Source of the DNA: Patescibacteria group bacterium UBA6130
GTDB taxonomy: Bacteria; Patescibacteriota; Microgenomatia; UBA12405; UBA6130
DNA: 20,345 nucleotides
NCBI GenBank assembly: GCA_002428285.1
Contig: DIVO01000073.1
Coordinates: forward strand, 1-20,345
Direction of reading: 5' to 3'
Shown here piece after piece: positions 11,519 to 19,116 of the stretch. Position 1 is the stretch's first letter. Every line of letters begins with the position of its first letter. Both the position numbers and the translations under genes were made by a program. The notes beneath the pieces are model-generated. The model was not told the DNA's origin. It worked only from the letters and a program-made list of their open reading frames with translations, and did no database searches.

Positions 11519-12616
11519 ATGGCAAACAAAGACATAAAAATTGAAAAAATTATAAATACCAAAAGATGGAAAATGCTGGATAAGACAATAAATAACCAAC
11601 AATCAGTTTTTAAATTGGGACACTTGAATCCCGAAGTTTTTATGGATTTTGAAAAGGGAGAGAGAAATAAAATTCTTAAAACAGAAGTAAGGGGCAATAT
11701 AACAGAAACTACTTCTGCCTATGGAATTATTACAAAAAAAGGTAAAATGGCTGATTTTTATGATGCTATGACTATTGCTATTCAAACAGGACTAATAACC
11801 CAACTTACCATTAAAGATATTCAAGATATGAGGGACAAAACAAACACAGTTTTTCCTGAAGAATGTGACTTTATTACAGATATATCTATTGTAAATTACA
11901 ATGAAGAGAAAATAGCCTCTCAAGCGCTAGAAAATCTTGCAATTCAATTTACTAAAGGTTTGGCGGGCACACCGATACCCGGTGCTCCAAATAATATGAC
12001 TATAGAAGAAGCATTTACAAATCCTTTAATAGTAGCGGAAATGAAAAAACAAGGAAATAGCACAGAAAATATAAATAAAATATTAGAAATGATGAAAGAA
12101 GCTTCCGCTCAAATGATAAAAAGTGCCCAAACATCAAATATAAAATATGAAATAGGTAAATTTAAGCAATATCCCGCAATTTATTTTAGTCTTCCCATAA
12201 AACCGAAAATTAAGAAAGGGAAAAAGAAAAATAGGACAATTGAAATTAAAAATCCAGACGGAACAATAACTAAAATTCAAGCTTCAGGTGGTATTGATGA
12301 TAGGGTTAAGTTCCCTCCCGATGCTTTTAAAAAGGAAGATCTTCCTATCGGCGGTAAAATACTTCAAGCAATTCAAATAAAAAATTTTTTGATTTCAGGT
12401 GGTCTTGTAACTTCTTTGCATTGCGCGCCAAGCGGTAAGCTATTTTGTCAATCATTAACACAATTTAATATTATTACAAAGGTTACTCACGACGGGGGGA
12501 TGACTTTTATCGATCATTTAATTGTTCCTTTAAATAGTTGTTTAGAAAAAGAAGGATATATGAACAGAGAAGAAATTAAAGACATGATACTTAAGTCCAT
12601 TTCTTTATTGGGATAG
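11519..12616 (+). CDS. Unknown 365-residue protein in operon with XRE regulator
   Basis: I do not recognise this protein. It has no signal peptide or membrane segment. Residues about 1-120 are mixed. About 135-205 are mainly helical with a Met/Lys-rich amphipathic stretch (NKILEMMKEASAQMIKSA). About 210-255 contain a very basic segment (KPKIKKGKKKNRTIEIKN) between beta-like strands, and the rest contains GGKILQAIQIKNFLISGGLV and the Cys pair LHCAPSGKLFCQ. The basic loop could bind nucleic acid. It follows the XRE gene after 4 bases. The codons are AT-rich and Lys/Ile/Asn-heavy, which suggests acquired DNA. A regulated effector of an accessory system is possible, but unproven. Confidence 0.7.
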   Translation: MANKDIKIEKIINTKRWKMLDKTINNQQSVFKLGHLNPEVFMDFEKGERNKILKTEVRGNITETTSAYGIITKKGKMADFYDAMTIAIQTGLITQLTIKDIQDMRDKTNTVFPEECDFITDISIVNYNEEKIASQALENLAIQFTKGLAGTPIPGAPNNMTIEEAFTNPLIVAEMKKQGNSTENINKILEMMKEASAQMIKSAQTSNIKYEIGKFKQYPAIYFSLPIKPKIKKGKKKNRTIEIKNPDGTITKIQASGGIDDRVKFPPDAFKKEDLPIGGKILQAIQIKNFLISGGLVTSLHCAPSGKLFCQSLTQFNIITKVTHDGGMTFIDHLIVPLNSCLEKEGYMNREEIKDMILKSISLLG

Positions 12617-12635
12617 CAGATAACTTTTTTTGTGG

Positions 12636-12644
12636 TGCTATAAT
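12636..12644 (+). promoter_or_regulatory. Extended -10 (TGCTATAAT) of the three-gene membrane operon
   Basis: A perfect TGn-TATAAT. Transcription would start near 12651, at the AT-rich block repeated before the second gene. Confidence 0.65.
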
Positions 12645-12649
12645 TATAG

Positions 12650-12665
12650 AAATAATTTATTAATT
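12650..12665 (+). repeat. AT-rich leader motif, copy 1
   Basis: AAATAATTTATTAATT is identical to 13104-13119, which precedes the second gene of the operon. A shorter version (TTATTAATTTT) precedes the third gene near 13659-13669. It may serve as an unstructured translation leader in place of a Shine-Dalgarno. Confidence 0.45.
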
Positions 12666-12679
12666 AAATTTATTACAAT

Positions 12680-13096
12680 ATGAGCAAAAAAAATATTATT
12701 ATATTGGCAATTGTTCTTGTGATTATAGTCTTATTGGTAATAATTTATCAGAGCGATTTTTTATTCAAAAAAACTGCTGATTATGATTCAGAAAAAAATA
12801 ATGATTTTCCAATAACTTCAACCGAAGAAAATTTTGATGAATCACCAAACACGGGAAAAATAAGTGATGAGGCATGTATTGAAATACTAGCTTACGCTTT
12901 TCGTATAGCAGAATCAGGTCTTGCAGATCCTAAGATATTAGAATATAGTGAAAAGATAGAAGAGTTAGAGAAAAAATATGGGGTAGACGGTGAATCTGAT
13001 TATTTTAATGAATATTGTGACGATAGAGTTGGAGATGATGAGATTTATGAAAAAATTAAAGAAAAAATGAGAGAACTCGGTTCTGATATAGAATAG
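12680..13096 (+). CDS. Small acidic membrane-anchored protein, 138 residues
   Basis: No family is recognised. Residues about 5-25 (IIILAIVLVIIVLLVIIYQ) form one membrane anchor after a basic start. The rest, about 110 residues, is strongly acidic, helical toward the C-terminus and probably outside the cell. Two cysteines (in DEACIEIL and EYCDD) could form a disulfide. It is the first gene of a run of three with gaps of 24 and 23 bases, all membrane proteins. AT-rich codons match its neighbours but not the core genes of the window. Confidence 0.7.
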   Translation: MSKKNIIILAIVLVIIVLLVIIYQSDFLFKKTADYDSEKNNDFPITSTEENFDESPNTGKISDEACIEILAYAFRIAESGLADPKILEYSEKIEELEKKYGVDGESDYFNEYCDDRVGDDEIYEKIKEKMRELGSDIE

Positions 13097-13103
13097 TGCC
13101 TTT

Positions 13104-13119
13104 AAATAATTTATTAATT
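13104..13119 (+). repeat. AT-rich leader motif, copy 2
   Basis: It is identical over 16 bases to 12650-12665 and ends 1 base before the ATG at 13121. Confidence 0.45.
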
Positions 13120-13120
13120 T

Positions 13121-13657
13121 ATGAATAATACTCAAAATAAAGGAAAATTTAGTTTAGATTCATTAAATCCCACTGGCATTTGTACACTAGTAACGATTAT
13201 TGCAATAATAGGGGCTTTTATAGGATTGGCAACTAAAAGTTCTTTGTGGATTTTGTTTTTTTTACTACCGGCGGTTATCTATGAGGCTATTCGTACTCAA
13301 GAAGGAGCATCAACTAAATTTAGCTCGATTTTACTTTTAGTCATCTTGGTTTTGGAGATAATATTAATTATTTTCAACGTTAATTTTGATTTAGCTGGAT
13401 TTTTTGGAGTAGAAGAGAAATATATAGCTGGCTATACATTACCATTAGGTGATGTTAAGATTTTTGGTCCCCTTTTATTAGCAACTTTATCAACAGTTTT
13501 AATTTTTAGAACTCGTGGTAAATATACCAAATGGCTTTCAATAATTATTGCTACTGGATCTTTGGTAACAATATATTTAATAAACCCTTATTTTTTTCAG
13601 GAAGCATTAAAATTGATTGTTAATGGTTTATTTGACCGATTTTCTTTTGGATATTAA
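13121..13657 (+). CDS. Polytopic membrane protein, 178 residues, unknown
   Basis: No family is recognised. After a polar start, there are about five hydrophobic segments (roughly 18-37, 41-52, 66-88, 106-126 and 135-155), with a Phe-rich C-terminal stretch. Conserved-looking glycines and few charges in the membrane parts suggest a small scaffold or transporter-like protein, but no catalytic motif is visible. It is in the middle of the three-gene operon, between two single-anchor proteins, and may serve as their membrane partner. Confidence 0.7.
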   Translation: MNNTQNKGKFSLDSLNPTGICTLVTIIAIIGAFIGLATKSSLWILFFLLPAVIYEAIRTQEGASTKFSSILLLVILVLEIILIIFNVNFDLAGFFGVEEKYIAGYTLPLGDVKIFGPLLLATLSTVLIFRTRGKYTKWLSIIIATGSLVTIYLINPYFFQEALKLIVNGLFDRFSFGY

Positions 13658-13680
13658 TTATTAATTTTTTTTAAATATAT

Positions 13681-14640
13681 ATGGAAAAACAAATAAACAA
13701 AGACAAAAATGAAGAGATTGAGATAGATAGTCAAAAATCATCAGAGGACTTGGTAAATATACAACCAGTAAAAAAGTCAAAGGATAATTTAGTGACTTTT
13801 ATTATATTGGGAGTAGGGTTATTAATAATTTTAACCATTTTAGTATTGATAGGGTTAAAACTCCAAGATAGTAAAAATTCTTCAACTATAAAAGATATTC
13901 AAAACCAAGATAAAACTATAGTTAAGATTGAGGAAAAAGAATCTCCGACATCAAAACCCTTAACAAAAGAAGAAATGATTAAACAAGCTTTTTATTATCC
14001 TAATACTATAAGCGAACAGGCCGATGATGATTTTGATTTAGTTCTCTATACAAATGACTCAGTGACTACTGCTTATAAATATTATGAAGAGTTAGTTGAT
14101 CTTAATAACTGGGAATTAGGTCCTAGCGGTATGGCCACTGATAAATCGGGAGGGTTTTTAAATATTGGCCAAGATGATTTCGGTGCAAATATTGAAATTA
14201 GAAAAGTCTCTAGTGAATATGGCTCAACAAAAATTGAGATTAGAATTGATCCTAAAGAAGAAATTGCGATTACCTCAACTTTTAACCGTCCTTCTGTTGA
14301 GCCTACTCCGCCAATGGATACAGAATTATCTCAAGCCCCAGATGAAGGAGGATTTATTTTACCTTTTTCCAATTCCAGATTTATTACCAGAGAAGATTTA
14401 ACCGGATTAACCGAATGGCAATTGAAGATAGCAAGAAATGAAATTTACGCTCGCCATGGAAGGGAATTTGTTCACCAAGACCTATCTTGTTATTTTGATA
14501 AATTGCCCTGGTATAAAATTGATCCTGAATATAGTGAAAATAAGTTATCATCTTTGGAGACATCTAATGCTGTCTATATCTTAAATTACGAAAAGGAAAT
14601 AAATAGTTCTCTAATAAACAAAGACACTGGGTGTAAATAA
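13681..14640 (+). CDS. Membrane-anchored protein with C-terminal YARHG domain
   Basis: A 319-residue protein. A charged cytoplasmic N-terminus (1-37) is followed by one membrane segment (38-61) and a linker. A mixed domain follows (about 95-190, AFYYPNTISEQADDDFDLVLY...AYKYYEELVDLNNW...IEIRI), which resembles small envelope sensor folds. Next comes a Pro-rich linker, then a YARHG domain (about 232-305) with IARNEIYARHGREF, CYFDKLPWYK and a final helix. YARHG is a small extracellular domain proposed to act in the cell wall or periplasm, with unknown ligand. It is the last gene of the operon. The domain faces outward by topology. Confidence 0.8.
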   Translation: MEKQINKDKNEEIEIDSQKSSEDLVNIQPVKKSKDNLVTFIILGVGLLIILTILVLIGLKLQDSKNSSTIKDIQNQDKTIVKIEEKESPTSKPLTKEEMIKQAFYYPNTISEQADDDFDLVLYTNDSVTTAYKYYEELVDLNNWELGPSGMATDKSGGFLNIGQDDFGANIEIRKVSSEYGSTKIEIRIDPKEEIAITSTFNRPSVEPTPPMDTELSQAPDEGGFILPFSNSRFITREDLTGLTEWQLKIARNEIYARHGREFVHQDLSCYFDKLPWYKIDPEYSENKLSSLETSNAVYILNYEKEINSSLINKDTGCK

Positions 14641-14745
14641 TTCGGTAAATAAAAAAATAATAAATTTGCCACCAAAGAAAAACTTGAAATTGTCCTTTTC
14701 GCTTCCGCTTCAGGGCGAGGCGGGCGGAAGGGGGTCTGGGGAGAA

Positions 14746-14757
14746 TTCCGCCCGCCG
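14746..14757 (+). repeat. Possible attachment-site repeat (right)
   Basis: TTCCGCCCGCCG is the same 12 bases as at the tRNA-Ser 3' end. Here it is also one arm of the 11-base stem, so the match could be chance in GC-rich sequence. Confidence 0.3.
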
Positions 14758-14956
14758 AGCCAATTTGTCGCAAAATCAGTTCGGATTTTTTCAAACATAC
14801 ACCGCAACGCAAGAACATTTTCGACAAGCGAATTACGTTCAACGTTGCTAGAGCGTTGAAATTTAATAAATAAATTTCTTACGCTGCCGTCTCCGACAAT
14901 CTAAAAAGATTTTTTAAGAAAGCTCTTCAAGATATAATTCAAGAATGATATTGTGG

Positions 14957-14965
14957 TGATAAAAT
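14957..14965 (+). promoter_or_regulatory. Extended -10 (TGATAAAAT) of the GNAT-DUF2207 operon
   Basis: The element ends 8 bases before the ATG at 14974, consistent with a leaderless mRNA. Confidence 0.55.
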
Positions 14966-14973
14966 AGAACATT

Positions 14974-15495
14974 ATGGACACATCAAGCTTAACTATTGAA
15001 ACCGAAAATTTGCTTGTAAAAAGTATTACTCCTGAATACAGCCAAGTTATCTTTACTGAGTTTACCCCTCAAGTAACTGTTTATATGTATCCCAAACCCT
15101 TTGACAGCATAGAGGGAAGTATTGAGTTTATTAAAAAATCTATTAAAGAAAACAAGGCAGGGACAAATTTTCAATGTGTTGTGTTAAAAAAAGATACTGG
15201 TGAATTTTTGGGATGTGCTGGAGTGCACAACATTGGCTCAAAAACTCCGGAATTTGGCATATGGATTAAAAAATCTGCTCATGGTCATGGCTATGGCAGA
15301 GAAGCGGTTGTCGGGTTAAAAAAATGGGCAGATGAAAACCTAGACTATGACTACATTCTTTACCCGGCTGACCGGGAAAATATTGCCAGCAGAAAAATTC
15401 CCGAATTTCTTGGAGGCAAAATTGTCAAAGAGTATAGCGAAGTTAACAAAAGCGGAAAAAAATTAAATATAGTGGAGTACAGAATTTATCGTTAA
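14974..15495 (+). CDS. GNAT family N-acetyltransferase (RimJ/RimL-like)
   Basis: A 173-residue acetyl-CoA-dependent acetyltransferase. The fold order fits the RimJ/RimL group: an N-terminal LTIETENLLVKSITPE strand, GEFLGCAGVHNIG, the acetyl-CoA pyrophosphate loop KKSAHGHGYGREAV (100-112, a Q/RxxGxG/A variant) and the terminal PADRENIASRKIPEFLGGKI motif. It probably acetylates a protein N-terminus or a small amine. The substrate is unknown. Its stop is 4 bases before the DUF2207 gene, so both share one transcript. Confidence 0.87.
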   Translation: MDTSSLTIETENLLVKSITPEYSQVIFTEFTPQVTVYMYPKPFDSIEGSIEFIKKSIKENKAGTNFQCVVLKKDTGEFLGCAGVHNIGSKTPEFGIWIKKSAHGHGYGREAVVGLKKWADENLDYDYILYPADRENIASRKIPEFLGGKIVKEYSEVNKSGKKLNIVEYRIYR

Positions 15496-15499
15496 TACT

Positions 15500-17368
15500 A
15501 TGAAAAAATTAATTTTCCTTCTATTTGTCTTTTTGTTTGCTTTTCCTTCTGTTACCCTGGCTAAAGATTACTCTATGCCAAAAGTTTTAATTGAGGTTCA
15601 GGTTAACAAGGATAGATCTATTACTTTTACTGAAAAAAGGACTTATGATTTCGAGGGATCTTTTTCGAGTGTTTTTTGGGAAATCCCTCTTGATGCTAGT
15701 CAGCAGATTACTAATGTTGAAATGGTAGAAATTGGTCCTAATGGAAGTGAAGTTGAATTTGAGCAGATCACTGCTCCAGATAGTTCAAGGCCCAAAGGTA
15801 AATTTGTGATAACAAAACAGGCAAATGAAACCAGAATCGAGGCCTATCATTCTTCAACTGATATTCAAAAAACTTTTAAGCTTAAGTATGAGGTGATCAA
15901 CGCTGTTGATAAATATCAGGATTATGCCCAGTTTTACTGGAAGGTAATAGGCAATGAATGGGAAAAGGGAGTGGGAGAACTGGAAACTATCGTTGTTTTG
16001 CCCCAAGAAGTTGATAGGGAAAATATATTTGTCTGGGGGCATGGACCTTTGAATGGCCAAGCAGAGATAGTAAATGGGAGAGTGGCTCGATTTATTGCAA
16101 GAAATATTTCTCCAAAAACCTTTGTTGAGGCTAGAATGCTTTTCCCTTCGAGCATAATTGAAGGAGAAGCGATTGAGGAAGATATTTTGCCGGTTGCCAA
16201 AACAGAGGAAGAAGGTTTTCAAAGACAGACCACTATCAAGCGTGTAATTGCCAATGGCGTATTAATTTTACTTCCGCTTCTTTTTTTAGTTTGGGTAGTG
16301 GTTTGGATCTATCTTGCCTATAAGAAGGGCAGGGAATATAAATTTCCGGACATTCCTAAAATCTCTTTTAATCCGCCAAGCGGAAGATCGCCTGCCATTG
16401 TCAGCTTTCTCGTTAATCAGGGAAGAGGAATTGGCACCAACGCCTTTCTGGCTACATTATTAGATTTAGCTAGAAGGGGATATTTTAGAATTGATGCCCA
16501 AACAGCTTATACCAAGGGTATTTTTGGAGTGGGAAGCAGGAGGTATTACCGGTATTTTTTTAATCTGAAAAAGAAAAACTTTGCAAATGAAGATAATTTA
16601 GATCAGTTTGAAAAAGACGCCCTTAAGTTTGTTTTTGAAGGTGAAGAGAAAATCGAATTTGAAAAGTTGTCAAAGTGGATTAAAAAGAACCCCAATGAAT
16701 CTTATAAGTTCTTTAAGGGTTGGGAAGAAAAAGTTAAAGACAAAGCTGATAAATTAGGCTTTATTGAGAAAGAAAGCAAAAAGTTAAAAATGATTTTTAT
16801 TATCGGAAGTGTTTTGTTATCAGTATTTTGGTTCGTTGTGAGCATTACAATCGCTAGTATGAATATAAATGGTCTTAACAATGTGTTTTTTCTTCTTTCC
16901 CTGCTGCCAATATTTTTAGCTATACCCGGAGTTATTTTTATCATATTTATTTCTCATGTTCTAACCAGATGGAGCAAGGACTATTCGCGGGAGGCACAAC
17001 TTTGGTTGTCTTTTAAACAATATTTAAAAGATTTTACTAAGATCAAAGAACAATATCCTCATGCCGTCATCACTTGGCAGGAAATCTTAATCTATGGAAC
17101 CGCTTTGGGGATGGCTAAACAAGTTGCCAAGGGGTTGCCGGTAGTGTTTAAGAATCAGGGAGAAGCAATGGAGGCAAATTGGTATCATTTACAAGGTGCT
17201 TTGAGAACTGCTTCGGCATTCAATCTAAATAGCTTTACTGATTTTTCTTCCAGTTTTTCTAATTTGGCGGCTAGCTTTTCTTCTTCATCATATAGCAGCG
17301 GTTCTGGAGGAGGTTTTTCCGGTGGTGGAGGTGGTGGAGGAGGCGGAGGCGGTGGAGGAGCAAGTTAA
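15500..17368 (+). CDS. DUF2207 family membrane protein with glycine-rich tail
   Basis: A 622-residue envelope protein. A signal peptide (1-21, ending LAKDY) leads to an extracytoplasmic beta-rich domain of about 220 residues, with the family hallmark SITFTEKRTYDFEG and the FSSVFWEIPLD block. Membrane segments are at about 250-273 and a pair near 428-485. A cytoplasmic region lies between them (RGYFRIDAQ...KWIKKNP). The tail is SGSGGGFSGGG followed by an uninterrupted Gly run, as is common in DUF2207 proteins. The function is unknown. A role in envelope maintenance is inferred only from topology. It is the second gene of the GNAT operon, and its stop overlaps the convergent gene by 4 bases. 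Confidence 0.88.
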   Translation: MKKLIFLLFVFLFAFPSVTLAKDYSMPKVLIEVQVNKDRSITFTEKRTYDFEGSFSSVFWEIPLDASQQITNVEMVEIGPNGSEVEFEQITAPDSSRPKGKFVITKQANETRIEAYHSSTDIQKTFKLKYEVINAVDKYQDYAQFYWKVIGNEWEKGVGELETIVVLPQEVDRENIFVWGHGPLNGQAEIVNGRVARFIARNISPKTFVEARMLFPSSIIEGEAIEEDILPVAKTEEEGFQRQTTIKRVIANGVLILLPLLFLVWVVVWIYLAYKKGREYKFPDIPKISFNPPSGRSPAIVSFLVNQGRGIGTNAFLATLLDLARRGYFRIDAQTAYTKGIFGVGSRRYYRYFFNLKKKNFANEDNLDQFEKDALKFVFEGEEKIEFEKLSKWIKKNPNESYKFFKGWEEKVKDKADKLGFIEKESKKLKMIFIIGSVLLSVFWFVVSITIASMNINGLNNVFFLLSLLPIFLAIPGVIFIIFISHVLTRWSKDYSREAQLWLSFKQYLKDFTKIKEQYPHAVITWQEILIYGTALGMAKQVAKGLPVVFKNQGEAMEANWYHLQGALRTASAFNLNSFTDFSSSFSNLAASFSSSSYSSGSGGGFSGGGGGGGGGGGGGAS

Positions 17369-17793
17369 TAATCTTGGGGATATTGTTTATCTTTTGGGGG
17401 CATGCTAACTCCTGGTGTTGAGCTTAGGTGTTTTTCAATCCTATTAATTGTTTTTTGTGGATCGCACCTGTAAATAACCCCCATTAAATTATTGAATTGC
17501 TCGGGCAGTATATCATCATCATGTTCGTTATTTTTAAAAACAACCTGTTCAACAATTTCATTGAATTGAGTTCGTGCTTCATTAATATACTCCTCTTTTT
17601 GCTCTTGACTGAGTTCTTCCATTTGGGAATATTTTTCTTTAGCAAGCTCAAATTGCTGGCGGGTTTCGTTGTCAATGATAGGTTCTTTTTGGAGAAGTTT
17701 GCAGAGAGTTTTACCAAAAGCAAAGTCATGTTTTAATTGTTCAGTGTCAATCTTTTTTTCGGCAATGTCAATTTCAGCTATGTTATCATCCAT
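17365..17793 (-). CDS. Hypothetical protein downstream of glyA, 142 residues
   Basis: No family is recognised. It is a soluble, acidic and mostly helical protein with a likely coiled segment (NETRQQFELAKEKYSQMEELSQEQKEEYINEA) and a Pro-rich, disordered C-terminus (TPGVSMPPKDKQYPQDY). Its start is 4 bases after the glyA stop on the same strand, so it is the second gene of the glyA transcript. Its stop overlaps that of the DUF2207 gene. Confidence 0.72.
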   Translation of the reverse strand: MDDNIAEIDIAEKKIDTEQLKHDFAFGKTLCKLLQKEPIIDNETRQQFELAKEKYSQMEELSQEQKEEYINEARTQFNEIVEQVVFKNNEHDDDILPEQFNNLMGVIYRCDPQKTINRIEKHLSSTPGVSMPPKDKQYPQDY

Positions 17794-17797
17794 TTTT

Positions 17798-19039
17798 TTA
17801 CTCTAAATCTATAGGATAGTCTGCTAATAATTTTTTAACATTATCTGCGATTATAGTCAACTGATCTTGATCGGAGTCAAGCGATTTGAGCATTATGTCA
17901 GCAATAATTTTCATTTCCTGTTCCCTCATGCCTCTAACGGTTAAGGCTGGTGTTCCTAATCTTATCCCAGAGGGTTTAAAGGGTGGGTTAGGATCATTGG
18001 GAATGGTGTTAGCGTTAACCACAATTCCAGCCTTTTCTAATTTTTCTGCTGCCCGTTTGCCGTCGATATTGAAGTTTCTCAGGTCAACGACTATTAAGTG
18101 ATTGTCTGTTCCATCGGTAACTAAATTAAAACCATTATTAATTAGCTCTTTAGCAAGAGCAGAAGCATTTTTTACCACTTGTTGGGCATATGCCTTGAAA
18201 TCGTCTGATTGTGCTTTCTGCAGAGCTATAGCGATGCCAGCAATGGTATGTAGATGTGGACCTCCCTGAAGTCCGGGGAAAACAGCCTTATCAATTTTAT
18301 CTCCCAACTGAGGATCTTTCTTCATGCCTTTTTCTGTAACCATGATTAGCGCTCCTCTTGGACCTCTCAGGGTTTTGTGGGTTGTGGTGGTAACAATATC
18401 AGCATAAGGGACCGGGGAAGGGTGAGAGCCACCTGCAACTAGTCCGGCGATATGGGAAATATCAGCCATCAGATAAGCTCCAACCTCATCAGCAATTTTG
18501 GCAAACTCTTTCCAGTTAATAATCCTTGGGAAAGCAGTTGTACCGGCGACGATAATTTTGGGTTTTTCCTTTTTAGCAATTTTCAAAATTTCTTTAAAGT
18601 CAAAATAACCGGTATTTTTACTTTCTAAACTTAGTTGATAATGAACAGTATTGAAGTATCTGCCGGAAAAAGTTATTTTTGGATGCCCGTGAGTTAAGTG
18701 ACCGCCATGACTTAAAGTTAAACCTAAAATAGTGTCTTTGGGTTCAAGAAGAGCAAAATAGACGGCTGAGTTGGCGGGGGAGCCAGAGTAAGGCTGAACA
18801 TTTGCATGAGGGGTTTTAAAAAGTATTTTTGCCTGTTTTCTGGCTTCAGATTCGATCTGATCAACAAATTCCATGCCTTGATAGTATCTTTTGCCTGGAT
18901 AACCTTCGGCGTATTTATGCATCAAAATTGATCCAACAGCTTTTCTTACTTCAGGATAGGTATAGTTTTCTGAAGGGATCATCATCAGGGTGTCACGTTG
19001 TCTTTGCTTTTCTTTTTCGATTAACGAGGATACATCCAT
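17798..19039 (-). CDS. glyA: Serine hydroxymethyltransferase
   Basis: A 413-residue PLP enzyme that converts serine and tetrahydrofolate to glycine and 5,10-methylene-THF. The PLP lysine is K222 in TTTTHKTLRGPRG. D193 and H196 in MADISHIAGL bind the cofactor ring. KYAEGYPGKRYY and QPYSGSPANSAVY are the folate and PLP regions. The form MIPSENYTYPEV and YYQGMEFVD departs from the usual ASENFTS and YYGGCEYVD, a variant I associate with Patescibacteria. The start at 19039 (MDVSS) is preferred over an ATG three codons upstream, because the extended -10 TGCTAAAAT (19047-19055) ends 7 bases before it and would overlap the other ATG. It is divergent from thyX. Confidence 0.96.
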   Translation of the reverse strand: MDVSSLIEKEKQRQRDTLMMIPSENYTYPEVRKAVGSILMHKYAEGYPGKRYYQGMEFVDQIESEARKQAKILFKTPHANVQPYSGSPANSAVYFALLEPKDTILGLTLSHGGHLTHGHPKITFSGRYFNTVHYQLSLESKNTGYFDFKEILKIAKKEKPKIIVAGTTAFPRIINWKEFAKIADEVGAYLMADISHIAGLVAGGSHPSPVPYADIVTTTTHKTLRGPRGALIMVTEKGMKKDPQLGDKIDKAVFPGLQGGPHLHTIAGIAIALQKAQSDDFKAYAQQVVKNASALAKELINNGFNLVTDGTDNHLIVVDLRNFNIDGKRAAEKLEKAGIVVNANTIPNDPNPPFKPSGIRLGTPALTVRGMREQEMKIIADIMLKSLDSDQDQLTIIADNVKKLLADYPIDLE

Positions 19040-19046
19040 ATCAACC

Positions 19047-19055
19047 ATTTTAGCA
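19047..19055 (-). promoter_or_regulatory. Extended -10 (TGCTAAAAT) of glyA
   Basis: A minus-strand element 7 bases before the preferred ATG at 19039. It decides between two in-frame starts. Confidence 0.55.
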
Positions 19056-19102
19056 CTAACACTCTTCTTAAAAAAGGTCTTCCCAAATAGAAAATTTTTT
19101 CC

Positions 19103-19108
19103 TATAAT
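19103..19108 (+). promoter_or_regulatory. -10 box TATAAT of thyX
   Basis: A consensus box 8 bases before the ATG at 19117. An AAGGA sits directly against the ATG, too close to act as a normal ribosome-binding site. Confidence 0.65.
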
Positions 19109-19116
19109 GTTAAGGA

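Larger units (their letters stand above)
14641..14973. other. Gene-free region with several inverted repeats
   Basis: This holds GGCGGGCGGAA (14719-14729) paired with TTCCGCCCGCC (14746-14756), a perfect 11-base stem in a GC-rich island. TTCAACG (14838-14844) and CGTTGAA (14854-14860) form a second stem, and a weak AATCT-AAAA-AGATT terminator-like stem lies near 14900. Minus-strand frames across it read NVERNSLVENVLALRCMFEK and onward. They may be a decayed gene end, but I cannot support them as a gene. Confidence 0.55.

Noticed and set aside
14564..14851. Open frames on both strands in the gene-free region
   Set aside because: They follow the GC-rich inverted repeat and overlap the end of the YARHG gene; the minus-strand text may be a decayed gene end, but nothing supports expression.
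17308..17365. GGN-rich tract at the end of the DUF2207 gene as an unusual repeat
   Set aside because: It encodes the glycine tail that is usual for this family.
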